From Crambe crambe (lineage: Eukaryota > Porifera > Demospongiae > Poecilosclerida > Crambeidae), in assembly GCA_963924555.1 (NCBI GenBank), contig OZ004592.1, positions 186,001 to 250,000 of the forward strand: 64,000 nucleotides of DNA, read 5' to 3'. Both the position numbers and the translations under genes were made by a program. This document shows positions 1-11,844 of this stretch, piece by piece. A model generated the notes under the pieces. It did no database searches and was not told the origin of the DNA. It was given only the letters and a program-made list of their open reading frames with translations. Each line of letters opens with the position of its first letter. Position 1 is the stretch's first letter.

Positions 1-3000
1 TTCCTGTCCAATGCACTTAGTGGCAACACATCGGTTCCACCAGGCCTATGGACGCTCTGGAGATGTGGAAAGCACCATTCTCTTCATGGTAAATAAGTAT
101 GACATCACATGACATCATCACTCAGGTCAAAGATTAACGTTCCATGATGTGGTTTTTCAGTGACCCCTGAGAGGTTTTACTCTTGACTGGCTCTTTGTCT
201 ACAAGCTAATAGTCTGCCTCCTTTGCACCTTGAAATGTATTTAGCTATACCATTGAGATTACACAAATTAAATTATGCCACCAGAAGCCTAGGGCCTTGT
301 AAACAGGGTGTTGTGCAACATGGTCATTACGTGTTCTCATGCTTCACGTCACAGGCACAAATCTTGGATGATGTCGACCACCACATATTCAGAACAGTTA
401 TGTGGGATCAAGACATTGTGAAGTTTGGACTTGCGATCAAAAATGTGAGTGACTTGACTTACTGCTGTCATCCCCTTGGTAACCCCTTAATTAAGCGTCT
501 CTCGTCTGATTGGTTCCAGATTACTGTGTATGAGAGCATGAGAGAGGGTCCACGGTACAACATGATGGGAACAGGTGGAACTGCAGGCCAAATGCTCCGC
601 TTATTCTCGCACCACGACTGGAGTGACTTCTGCCTTGCCCACCTTTTTGCCTTCCAGCAGTTTGTAGATGGGAGGGTTGGTGTAGCCTATCCAGCCAGCT
701 CCGAGGATCATCCTGGTGGCATCTGCTCTAGAGGTATGTACCTAGCACGTGCTACTAATCATTGGAACATACACATATTGCAGCCAGGAATAACTTCAAT
801 GGAGGGAGTATCGCCACTCCCAATGTCGGCCTGTCATCCTTATATGGGGAGGGGGGACGCGACCTCCTCTTTGCTGAAGCACGTCTCATTGTGGCACATG
901 AAATTGGTACAGTACTAGATCTCTAGACTCCACCTCCACCCCCTCTTAACACTACCCCTGTAATCATTAGGTCACAATTGGGGGAGTGGACATGATCCCA
1001 CTCGATCCACAGGTCCATGTAACCCTGTCCTGTCTGACCAGGCAGGCAAGTTCCTCATGTTCCCCTCTAAGACTGATGGGACACAGTTCAACAATGACAA
1101 GTTCTCAAATTGTTCCCGTGAGATGATCTCCATGGTCCTCCGTAGGAAGAGTCCCTCTTGCTTCATCAGTGAGTGCATCGCTAGCCACACCCACTGTCAC
1201 GCCCACTACTTGTAATGATTATAGAGAGAGGAGAGAATACTTGTGGAAACTATGAAATAGAGGCAGACGAGGAATGTGATGCTGGTCTCCAGGGGATGCT
1301 GGGCAAAGACCCTTGCTGTGATTCAGACTGTCACTTAAAACCCGGAAAAAACTGCAGGTAAAAGTGGGATGGAGCCTCAGGCCGTTAAGATGAAGGCTTT
1401 AATTAAGGGGCAATACTCATAGGAGAGTGTGTATCTTATCTGTCTGCCTCTGCCCATCTTGTAGTGATATCAACCATATTTGCTGCACAAACTGTTTCCT
1501 ATCTTCCACAACAAAGATCTGTCGCTCCTTTCCCCCCAACAACTCCCAGTGCTACGACAACGTTCGGTGTGATGGGATGAGAAAGACGTGTCCCAAGAAT
1601 CCCCCCACACTGGAGGTCAACTCCTCCTGTCATGCTCTGGGAAAGTGTCTGCCAAATGGCACCATTTGCCAATCAGAGTGAGTCACTCAACATCGTAAAC
1701 AACTTTGTAATAAAAATGAGTTGACATCTTGTTTTGATATTTGAATGTGTTGCCAAGGCTGCTCCTGCATCCACACAAAGTTAACTCACTTAGCTAATTG
1801 AAGTGAATTAGTTGGAATGGAGTGTGGCATGTGGCCTGCCCCCTCCCTAGAAAGCTTTTTTCCCTCTGACTGTAGCCATACTGACTGCCTCTCCATGCCA
1901 CACACAAGGAGTGTGCTTCTGACAGCTTTACCCTTCCCTTACTACCACTCTAATTGTACTTGGTCACTAGATCACTGTCACTTCTGGAATGTGTCGGTCA
2001 AATTGGATTTAATTACCACCAGCAAATTCTTTCTCAGGAAATTCTGATAGCCACGGAAGTTCTTGTAGATTTATTTCTCAGAAAATTAGAATAGCTTCAG
2101 GGGAATATTGGTTTATAATACACAAACTTAATGACTATTTCACTCTGTGTGTGTGTGTGTGTGTTTGTATATAGCGGTTCATGTTCTTTTCCGCCTCCCA
2201 CTGACTACCGCTCAACCGTCCAGTGTTACGACTTCTGTCGTCTACGGAACTTGGAGCGATGCTTTTGCAGTGGGTCCCAAAATGAGTGCAAATTCTGCTG
2301 CCGAGACCCATCACCTAACATGACCACACCTCCTTGTCAACTTGCACGTCCTGAGACTCTGTTGCCCGATGGGATGACATGTCTTGGAGGACTGTGCCAG
2401 GGAGGGACGTGCATGCCTCGCACACAAGACCTGATCAGTAGGCTTTACACCCTCTTCAACAATATCAACATCGATAAATTATGTGAGTGAGATGGGGTGA
2501 CCCTGGTCATTAGTGGTGATACTTGTTTTATCAATGTTTGCTGCAGTTATGTTTGCTGCAGAGAATATAGTTGGGAGTGTGCTCTTCTTCACCACATTCT
2601 TCTATGTCATTATTGGAGTGGCCATCCATTGCTATGTAAGTCAATGCTCAGACATGCATCCCATAAGATTTGAACTTCTCCACAAACAAGCCATGAAATT
2701 ATGGCTATGAATATATTTAGAGATGTCTCAATTAGGGGGGGGCCTCATGGGATCATTATAGTGATTGTAAAAACGTTCATGTACTTAACGCTAATATACT
2801 TGCAGGATCGCTGGCATTTTAGACGTGTAAGGAAGACAGTGACTAAGATAGATGAAGAGAGATTTGTGAACTATGATGAAGACAACCAGGACAGTGCTCT
2901 GCTGTCTCTGGACCTTGCCAAGCCGGAGGTAGACTCCAGCAAGGCCAGGCGAGGTCTTGTCCGCATGGGGTCGCGAATTGCAGCACAGCAGTACTCTAGA

Positions 3001-3144
3001 AAGTCTGTCAGCTATTCCAAAGACATGGAGGTGCATGGACGCAAGCTCTCTCAAGTGCTGGAACAGTCACGCAACATGGACCCACAATCAGACAACATCA
3101 TGCACATGATCTTTCCAAGTAAACACAAACAATCAGAATCATAG
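1..3144 (+). CDS. ADAM17: ADAM17 (TACE)-type metalloprotease, 3' part
   Basis: Membrane sheddase that cleaves ectodomains of signalling proteins at the cell surface. The 5' exons lie before the window. Visible coding exons are about 1-88, 355-444, 520-733, 784-906, 971-1168, ~1230-1357, 1465-1677, 2175-2482, 2547-2635 and 2806-3144. The zinc site HEIGHNWGSGHD is assembled across the intron at 907-970, matching the HExxHxxGxxHD consensus of the family. A disintegrin-like cysteine-rich block follows (ECDAG, DPCCDSDC), then a membrane-proximal block (CKFCCRD), one transmembrane helix around 2562-2635 that begins AENIVGSVLFF as in ADAM17, and a cytosolic tail of about 110 residues ending at the stop 3142-3144. 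The membrane-proximal and transmembrane similarity separates it from ADAM10. Family assignment is sure; exact edges of the exon near 1230 are not. Confidence 0.93.
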
Positions 3145-5815
3145 AGGTCAAAGGTCAGGCGATCTATTTTTATTTTATTTTAAAAAAAATAGTGTGTCAA
3201 TTTTATCATCCAGTTTGTTAGGTCATGCCAGCGTCACATGCGTCTTAATTTCATGCTCCTACAAGCACCCCATGCATCCTAATCTCACCAGCACTGCATA
3301 CATCCTAGTCTCACCAGCACCACATGGATCCTTATTGTCTGCCCTGTTAAGTCCTTGACAATTTGTCGATTATTGGAGGTGTTAGTATATGGTGTAATGG
3401 TCCACATAACTCGTGATCAATATTGCAAGGTGGGCAATTACCAGCATTATGGTATGATGTAAAAATCCATGTAATTTGAGACAGAAGAGAGACACTGTCA
3501 ACTCAGAACTACATGCACATCATCCAATTAAATGTCACTGTGACATGTTATGTGTCTTGGACTTGGCAAGTACATCACTAAGAATTTCATGCTGATCAAC
3601 CCATGGTTAGGAATGTTAAGGTTGTTGCTTGGTTCCTCAGGAATTATCCCCTCATTTGCTTGATAATGGACAACAACCCTCTTGGAGTATCACAGAAGTG
3701 GATGTGCCATATTTCAGTAGTAAACAACCTGTACACACTGCAGATGAGATAGAGCTGTGTAGATTACATCATCTATCGTCACTGAAGCACATGTGCTGCA
3801 GAGTTGATGTAATTATGTGAGGATTTCATCAGATTTTCACACATTCAGAGACTAATAATGTGATATGTTGTTTATTGTCTGGTGGCGTTGATATTATAAT
3901 TCGAGTGCGCCAGTAGGACTGGGACTGGTGTGTACACTGGCATTTCATGATAATGGACAAGTGTCCTATTGAATGTTGTTGACCTATTCGAATGCTTTGC
4001 TCAATGTACTGTTACTTGTTTTGTGAATTTGTGTGTTCCAAATAACATGACTCTTAATTTTCACAATCCAATAACAGGACTCCTAATTTTTCACAATAAC
4101 AGGACTCTAATTTTTCACAATATCTTAGCTCCTATTTCCTTTGAGTGATATTTGTGGTTGTGTAGTGCAGGGGATATAGTGGTTGCCCTATGCACCCACT
4201 CAGTGTAATGGGGTGTGCAGGGCAGACAGTGTGCAGGGGTTAAGTGGGTTATGGTCAATTGCAAGCATCTTCTCTGGCTTCCTGGGGATGGAATTTGCAT
4301 AAATGTACTTGTCAGCATTTATTTGTTTATCTGTTTGTTTACATAGTAAGGATTGAACACGAAATAGAACTAAAAACAATTCCGTCTCTCTCTCTCTATG
4401 TCCTCAGTCTGTCTACAGACTGCATAATGTTTCTATATGATCATTAGAAACCCTTGGCAATGGGGAAGCAAGTAAATGATCTTAGACCTCCTTTAACAAG
4501 ACTCGACTTTCTGTCTGATCTGATCGAGTGATCTGGATGTAATGGTAGTTTGTTATATCTTGCACACAATTTATCAATAATGCATGTATACCCTTGAAGT
4601 CACAAGCACATGCCACACCAGGATTTGCATGATTTGCATGGCTCATACGTCAGACTGCAGGCATGAAATAATCAATTAGTCAAAGCATGTCATGAATTGA
4701 TAGTAGTAGCATGGGCCCTTGTAAGCATGTACATAATGACCAAAAGCTTCCACTCATGTTAGTTATGTAATCATCAAGTCATTAACCTGCACACTGACGA
4801 CGACTGCCTTTAATTACTTTTTCAGGTCATAATGATCCATGCATGTATGCAATTTTAGGAAGTCACTAGGGAATTGGGAATCTAGCTCCATGCATGTTGT
4901 TAGATCTCAGTTAGTCGTTAGAGACACGTGTCATTTTGACATTCTAGGAAGCTGAATTGATGTGAGGGTAGCTATAGGTATATGATTTTCCTGGAGGAAT
5001 TACAGCAATGGTGCAGCAGCAATGGTGCAGCAGCAATGGTGCAGCAGGCCTCATTACCCTTTTAAGCACTCATGGTAGCCTATCTTTTTTTTTTCTAGTT
5101 GATAAATTAAATCAATTAACTTTGTTGAGAGATGTCAATAGGGCATGATATGGCAGTTGGTGGTATGGTGGAATGGTATGGCAGTTGGTGGTGTGTATGG
5201 CAGTTGGAACTGGTTGGAAAATAATATAGTGCACTGTGTGGTTGTTAGAGAGGAAGGACGAAAACATAGCAGGCCTCTCAACGTATATTCTGTATGACAA
5301 CTGGTGTGATAATGAATCTGTTAACAAGATTAGACAGGATGACATAGGGTATTACCCAAGCCACTTAATTCACAAATAGGCATTTATTACCAGTGGAAAT
5401 AGCATTTTTAGCATGCAGTTTGGAGGATGTTGACACATGCTGGATGTCGGGCGCATCCAACTGGGCACACGGGCAGGCAGGCATGACGTAATGGTAGACA
5501 TGAATGCAGTTAACTTTCTCAAATGCCTTCAAGTATTGCATGATGTAATTTTCTACAAGATAAAAATTCTTAGACAGAAGATTACTGACCTCCCACCTTG
5601 GCAGACAGATTCGAATCATCAAGCAGGAGGTAGTTCATGTGACTTCCGGCATCAATCTAATATCTAGTGTGTTCCAGCATGCTCTCTCTATGAATACGTC
5701 ATTCACTCATCCACCCACTTCCAGGATAAAATTCCAGATAATTCTTTCCCATTATGAATACTGTCTTCAGGTCAAGTCAACAAACAAGTCTGAGTGAATA
5801 ATGATTATTCCATCT
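3145..5815. other. Non-coding stretch with short degenerate tandem repeats
   Basis: I see no convincing exon on either strand. Small repeats stand out: three imperfect copies of a unit around AACAGGACTCCTAATTTTTC at 4042-4122, three 15-bp copies of GCAATGGTGCAGCAG near 5008-5047, and degenerate units with CTCACCAGCAC near 3240-3330. A GGTATGGCAGTTGG-type motif recurs at 5150-5215. Open frames here are short and lack splice context or family similarity. Confidence 0.6.
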
Positions 5816-5979
5816 GCAGTTCAGAGTGGAGATGTGGAGGCAGTCAAAAAGATCCTCTCGGATGGAGGTGGGTACAGAGGGGTGAGGTGGACCAGAGGAA
5901 CGAGCAGTCACACACACCACTTCACCTAGCATGCACATCTTACCAGTCAGTCTCCTTCACGATGCGTCACTTCATGTGA
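5816..5979 (+). pseudogene. Ankyrin-repeat fragment with a frame break
   Basis: One frame (from 5816) encodes AVQSGDVEAVKKILSDGG, the helix pair of an ankyrin repeat. A second frame a few bases on encodes VDQRNEQSHTPLHLACTS, the turn and TPLHLA core expected next. The two frames differ by one base, and the candidate intron between them (GT at 5868 to AG about 19 nt later) is far too short. The repeat then decays and stops. This looks like a relic or a single exon hit by an indel. No adjoining ankyrin exons were found on this strand. The intact ankyrin gene at 7767-8870 is on the opposite strand and differs in sequence. Confidence 0.4.
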
Positions 5980-7766
5980 CATGGAGAGCAATTAGCTATA
6001 CCAGAATCAATATAGCTAATATGTACCTCACAAACAACCACATGGTGTTTTCACAGGAATCCTGCTGTAATATGGCTGTTTCCTGAGCATGGATAATTTC
6101 TTTAGATCGTTTCCAAGTAGCTTGATTAAGTAAACATTGTGTATGGGAAAGAATGAATCAACACTTAAAAGTTGGAAGACCCTACACTTTGAGACGAGGT
6201 GATGCAATGTGACGTGATGAGATTTTTGCATGAGATAGCTAGAATGCTTAAAAGACCTAAAAATTGGTGTTTGAAGAGCTAAACTTTACACCAACATGTT
6301 TTCACTTTACACTCTGACATGATGGCACTGTACATCCTAACAGCTTCAGGGTTTCAGATGGCCAAGTCCTGACATCATTGGAGAATTTAACCTGTGTACT
6401 AACAACTGTGTACCAACTATAGCATGGACTTGACTGATCATTATCACTTGCTATGTTGGCATTGCCAGATTAGGAGACTGAATCATGTTATTGTTAGTCT
6501 CACAACAACAAGTGTGCACTTTGAACTCCTTCAATAAACTTGTGATGGCTCTGACACTTAAACAAACCGTGATTGTATTGCTGAAATGAAAGTGGCAAAG
6601 TATTCATGAATTCATGACAAACTATTGTTTCTCTCTGTGTCCCCCGACGAGTTCCAATAATGAATATAACAAGTAATGGAAGAAATTAAGATTAATTTGT
6701 TTTAAATTATAAATTTCTAATTGGTCATTTGTTTTGTATATGGATTTCTCTGAAGTATTGTTATATTGGTCCCGCATTAACAGTCCATATTTTAATGGAA
6801 GGCCATCACTTGCTAGTGGAGGTGTGACATAATTGAGTCAGCTAGTCCTTAATTTAAGTAATAATCCTCAGCCACCCAGACTTCTAGGAATCTTCATGTT
6901 TTGATAATCTTTATTACAACTTGTGCTGCTAGCTAGATTGATTCACATCCGATGATTTGAATGGAACTTTCACAATTTTGCTCAGTATTATCTCACTCTA
7001 GTGTTTTATCTCTTGGCACTTAATAGCGTTGTTGCCGTGTCAGTTTTGTATCCTGTAGCTAGATTCTTCCTTGTTGATGTACATAACTTTATACCCTAAT
7101 CAACTTCAAAAGTTTGCACTCAGAATCTCACGTCACCTATGTATTTCCTGTGATATGAATCTGAAGTTATTCTTGACTTTTTCAGATGTTGACCTTTTGA
7201 TCTGATCTTATATAATTGATAACAAGAGGTTATGCTACTTTCAAGCAACCCATTAAAGTTCATAGTTGACTTGGGAGGATGTCTCCTTTCAAGCGGACCT
7301 CAACAAAGTCAGTCACTTGCTCATCGAGTCTTTTGTGTTAAATGATACAACTGAATATATCAAGCTGTTGGGTAAACTTCTTTTGTCCTGCACAACTTTG
7401 CACTTTATGTTTTTCTCACACTGCCTTGTCTTCCTGGCAAATGGATTAGTTTTTGAAGTAATGTTGATTTGACCTTTTAAAGATCATCTCAAAAAGTCTG
7501 TGGTCAAGTATAACCCAAAGAAAAGCCATGCAAGTGATAAAAATACTTTTAAAATTAAAATTGGGAAGCATGAAATTGGACCCTTGTATAGAATGTGTCC
7601 TTTATACTATGTCACTCAATTTAATATTTCTTAATTGATTTTTGGAATAAAATATGCAAAACGATTGATACAATAATATTATACATGATGCAGAAGTATA
7701 GTGATGATTAAAAAAATAAAGAACAAAACGAAACAAAACAAAACATGCGAGTATGAGAGGAATAGT
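5980..7766. other. AT-rich intergenic sequence
   Basis: No supported gene. A weak exon-like piece at about 7290-7372 (acceptor TCTCCTTTCAAG, donor GTAAAC) and an open frame at 7483-7635 are noted but have no recognised homology. The stretch directly below 7767 probably holds the 3' UTR of the minus-strand ankyrin gene. Confidence 0.5.
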
Positions 7767-8870
7767 CTAAATGGTCTGTATGGTAGAAAAGTTTTCTTCC
7801 AATAATGTTTGAATGAGCTGGTGGTCTGTGAGGTCTGATGGTTTTTCATACGAGTGTGTTAGAGCGTGTCTGTTAGCTCCTTGTTCTACCAGCAGTATCG
7901 CCACATCCAGGTTGTTGTAATAGGCAGCAGTGTGCAATGCAGTCCAGCCTTGCTTGTCTCTGGCCTCTAGCGAAGTCAGCCTGTATTCACAGACGTAGTC
8001 GGCCAGGCGGCCATAGTTCTTAGCTGCTGCCAAGTGCAAGAGACTAGTGTAGCAGGTATTGATCTTCAGTACTTCATCCAGAGCTGTACAGTTCTGGTGT
8101 TTCTCACAATGATCCTGTACTAGTCGGAGAACAGCTTCTTCGCTGGATGCGTCTGAACAAGTTGATGTTTCAACTGGTGCTTGCTTCCTGAACTTGGCCA
8201 GATCCGCATGGAGGAGAAACCTTGCCATCTCCAGACTGTCTGTGAGGTCTATTGGTCTCTCTCCATCCATATTGCGTGATTCTGTCAGACATTGTGGCTC
8301 ACTGGATGCGTTGAGGATGATCTCTGCAGCCTCTAGATCGTCCATGGCTGCTGCGACGTGCAGAGCATTCCAGTTCTCAGGGTCCCGAGCTGTCACGTCG
8401 GCCCCAGCTTCTACAAGTACCTTCAGGCAATCCAATTGATCCTCGAAGATCGCCCTCATTGCTGGAGGGAGACCATTAGGCTCTCGCTCTTCCACAGCTT
8501 TCTTCCCATGCTTTGAAACAAGCTGTTTCAGCTCTTGCATGTCGCCATCCGCCACTGCTTGTTGCATTACCACTCCAAGAGGAAAACTCACTCCTTTCCT
8601 CCGCTTTTTTTGCACTTTTTCTTCCACTGGCTTTGGATCTGAAGCTGAAGTTAAAGTGAGGTAAGAAGGTAAGATTGGTAGGCTCTGTCTTCTCCTTCCA
8701 ACCTTGGTGTTCAGTCTTTCCAAACTGATTTTCCGTTGTCTCTTGTCATGACTTGCTCCATTTCTAGTGAGATTGTCCACCAGGCAGCTTGCTGGATAAG
8801 ATAACAACATGCTTGTTGGTGCAGGCAGGCTGATAGATCTATTAGGCATTGGCGCCGAGCTTTCAGGCAT
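7767..8870 (-). CDS. Ankyrin-repeat protein resembling PP1 regulatory subunits (PPP1R12/16/27-like)
   Basis: Single-exon gene of 367 codons. The first in-frame ATG is at 8868-8870; the open frame extends upstream without another ATG. Residues 1-90 are basic and low in complexity. RKGVSF at about 91-96 fits the RVxF-type PP1 docking motif and is followed at once by an ankyrin helix, the same order as in MYPT/PPP1R proteins. Ankyrin repeats follow: LKVLVEAGADVTARD, NALHVAAAMDDLEAAE, then a divergent middle, and WTALHTAAYYNNLDVAILLV near the C-terminus. By family analogy it may target protein phosphatase 1; that is inference, since ankyrin folds are common and no myosin-phosphatase tail or CaaX box is seen. 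The upstream region carries NRF-1-like and CRE motifs. Confidence 0.75.
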   Translation of the reverse strand: MPESSAPMPNRSISLPAPTSMLLSYPASCLVDNLTRNGASHDKRQRKISLERLNTKVGRRRQSLPILPSYLTLTSASDPKPVEEKVQKKRRKGVSFPLGVVMQQAVADGDMQELKQLVSKHGKKAVEEREPNGLPPAMRAIFEDQLDCLKVLVEAGADVTARDPENWNALHVAAAMDDLEAAEIILNASSEPQCLTESRNMDGERPIDLTDSLEMARFLLHADLAKFRKQAPVETSTCSDASSEEAVLRLVQDHCEKHQNCTALDEVLKINTCYTSLLHLAAAKNYGRLADYVCEYRLTSLEARDKQGWTALHTAAYYNNLDVAILLVEQGANRHALTHSYEKPSDLTDHQLIQTLLEENFSTIQTI

Positions 8871-8950
8871 TGACTTTTCCGTATTTAATATTGCTTGCTT
8901 TCCAAAAAGAAAAAGCGAGACCCTTTTATACAACACAGCCTTGCATTTTA

Positions 8951-8994
8951 CGCATGCGCAGAAAGGGTATGAATAACGTTATGATATGACGTCA
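8951..8994. promoter_or_regulatory. NRF-1-like palindrome and CRE upstream of the ankyrin gene
   Basis: CGCATGCGCA at 8951-8960 matches the core of the NRF-1 site, about 80 bp upstream of the start codon at 8870. A perfect cAMP response element TGACGTCA sits at 8987-8994. The same pair occurs at 57274-57309. Function is inferred from motif identity and position only. Confidence 0.45.
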
Positions 8995-9010
8995 TGAAGA
9001 GACATTTGAT

Positions 9011-9872
9011 CCATGATGCCATAATGAGTCTGTATCCTTTCTTTTATGTCAAACTTTAGCCTTTCTCCTCACCCTTATTATATCTGTCCCCATAATTAAC
9101 AAATGAGTGGATAGGTCTAGGCTGTACAATGTTGTTGTTTTTTCAGTTGCATTTACTTCTTCACAATGCACCATTGGTTCTTGGAAGTAGCCATTGAGCT
9201 GTGTTAATCATGGACTGATAGATTAATTAATGGGAGTGTACATTGTCCATTATGTCAATAGTTGTCTGGGTGCTTATGGGAGGATTTCACTGGTCAACAG
9301 CAATTGCCTATTGGCAGTGAAAGGACTTGCCATAATCAGTTTCTTGGCTTACCTAGCTTAGTGAGCTCCATCACTCATCATCACTTGGCTCAGGACGTGC
9401 ATTGCAACCCTGCTGTGTGTGCTGCATGCATGGTTACCATCCTGTATACGTAGATGTGATGCTGTCCTCATCACTTAAAGATGCTATGAGCTATACAGGT
9501 TTCTGTTTGACATTCATAGCCAAGAGCCATGAATCTCCACAGGATGAGAGCGTGCAAGAGTCCTTTGAGCACTAATTCATTGCCATGGAGAGAATTATTT
9601 GATTCATGTACGATTGTTTGGATAGAGAATGGATAGAATTACTGATTATGTGTCATAAGATCTAGATAAGGCAGACATATCAAGATTCTTTCTTCCATAA
9701 TTTGCATGCCTCACAGAAAATATTATTGATAAAAATAATTATGAAGATGTCATTGAAAGAGGTGAAGACACTCGGTGACATATTGACACATACACAAGCA
9801 TGAAGTCTATATTACTAGGACACCACAAGCCATCACATACATTGTCACTGTAAAAATTTAATTCTATATTAA
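9011..9872. other. Intergenic, nothing recognised
   Basis: AT-rich sequence between the ankyrin gene promoter and the 3' end of NPC1. No exon, RNA gene or notable repeat was seen on either strand. The part nearest 9872 should contain the NPC1 3' UTR. Confidence 0.55.
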
Positions 9873-11794
9873 TCATGGCTTGATTAACTGTGAATGTTCA
9901 TTGGGTGATTGGTAGACATCCCCTCTCTGCTGGTACTGGTTTTGCCCAGGGTATGTTGCTTGCGGATATCCCTGTGTATCACTGTGATCTGGACTTGGTG
10001 GATGATAACTATCGACGTTAGGCAAGGAGGGATACTGGACATTGTGGTCCACATTCTCATTTTTACTTCTCACAGGGATTGGAGAAGGGTGCAGAGTGTC
10101 GTGCACATATTTCTCATCGGGCAAGGAAGCAGGTTTAGGCATGAACTCTTCATATGGTGGAACGACTTCGATAGGGACATATGCTGGACCTGTAGTAAAG
10201 AATAATACGATTATGATGCTATAATTCCAAATGGAGCACACTTACCAATATAGCTGAGTAGCACGGGCAGGAAGACCAGCCCATGTAGAGCTCCCCATAG
10301 CAACATGAACATGTACATACGAAAATAGTACACCTCAAAAAGCTGTGACTTTGCAAAGAAGAGGACAAAGACTCCAATGAGTTTTGTGAAGGTGATGCCT
10401 TGGACCACAGATGCTCCCATGTTGGCAAGTGCTGAGTGGGCGCGCTCTCGACGTGTCTTCAGAGGACAGGAACAGAACCAGCGGACAGTGTGAGAACAAA
10501 ACTCCACAGCTATACCAACAGTCTGCACAACAGCAAGAAACACTATAAAAGGCTACGTAATTCAAAAAAAGAACACTGCTACTCTGCTCCCTCTACTTAC
10601 CATGACCAAGTTAACAAGAGAGACAGCATTAGCATTGATGTTTGAGATGGCCATACAGCCAATCATGTGCACAATGATCATGCATACCACCAAGATGATG
10701 ACCAGAGCAGCCCACAGGTTCAATCCCATCATCAGAAAAGTCACAACAAACACAGCACCTAATGGGACAGAATATTATCACATGTGAAGGCCAAGAAAGG
10801 GTGTAACACTGCTTTGAAAAAAATATTATTTGCCTCTCATTCAATTGTGTGTCTCCATGTTGTATACCAAAAAGTATACACTTCAGGCCACTACTTTGAG
10901 TAATCACCGAGACTTGGTCAGATGACGACCCTTTACCAAACTAAGTGATGTGTTTACCCTTTACCAACTCACTTACCAACCGAAACTCCTATGTTGAGAG
11001 CAAAGTCATGTATGGTGGTCAAGTACTGCTCATAATAGACATAGAAGACACTGTAGGGGAAGATTGTGACTCCAGTGGAATTGGTGAGTTCATCTCCAAG
11101 CTTGCGTGCCCACTTGAGACCATTGATGAATGCAGACGATTCACTCATGATGGAGTGGTAAGTCATGACATATGAAGCTATGGGAGGAGATGGAGGAATA
11201 GCTAAGTAATCAAATACTGTAGTACCGTGTCTTACTCATGACTGATTTTTTGTCAGAGCTAAGTTTAACTCCAGGATTAAAAGCAGCATGACCAGCCGAG
11301 GGGCAATCCATGCCCGGATTATCATTCAGGAAATTGGGCAGGTATGTCATGAAATCATCTGGCTTTGGCCAGCCTTTATCAGTGAGTTCTGATACGCAGG
11401 CAGTGCAGTTCTTGTTACCACCAGGACGACAGAAGTTTCCATCACTATCAAAACCACAACACTGACTTGCTGGATTTATCCACTCAAAGTAGGTGTCAAG
11501 CCACAGCATAGCTGGTTCGGCAATCCCAGTCCTGTATAAGACAATAATGCTATCGGGTCAATGTGCAACAGAAAGAGAGGGTGGGGTTAGAACTGACAGT
11601 TTAGAATTCCTCGAGTAGCCAAATATGGAGGTGCCAATGGAGTCCTTATTGCAACCTGCAGCAGAGCAGAACTTGGCCTGCATGGTGGGATCAGAGTAGT
11701 CAAAACCTTCCTTGATCACAAAGTACACAGGAGAGCCAGTGTGAAGGTACTTATACAGATTATTGAAGTATGGTTCAAGGTATGAATCCTGCAT

Positions 11795-11844
<50 letters not shown>

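Noticed and set aside
7266..7635. Two plus-strand pieces (ADLNKVSHLLIESF and KKSVVKYNPKKSHASDK) with fair splice sites
   Set aside because: No homology, AT-rich, and no phase-consistent gene could be built around them.
5794..8870. Treating the plus-strand ankyrin relic and the ankyrin gene at 7767-8870 as one inverted duplication
   Set aside because: The repeat sequences are not alike beyond the general ankyrin consensus.
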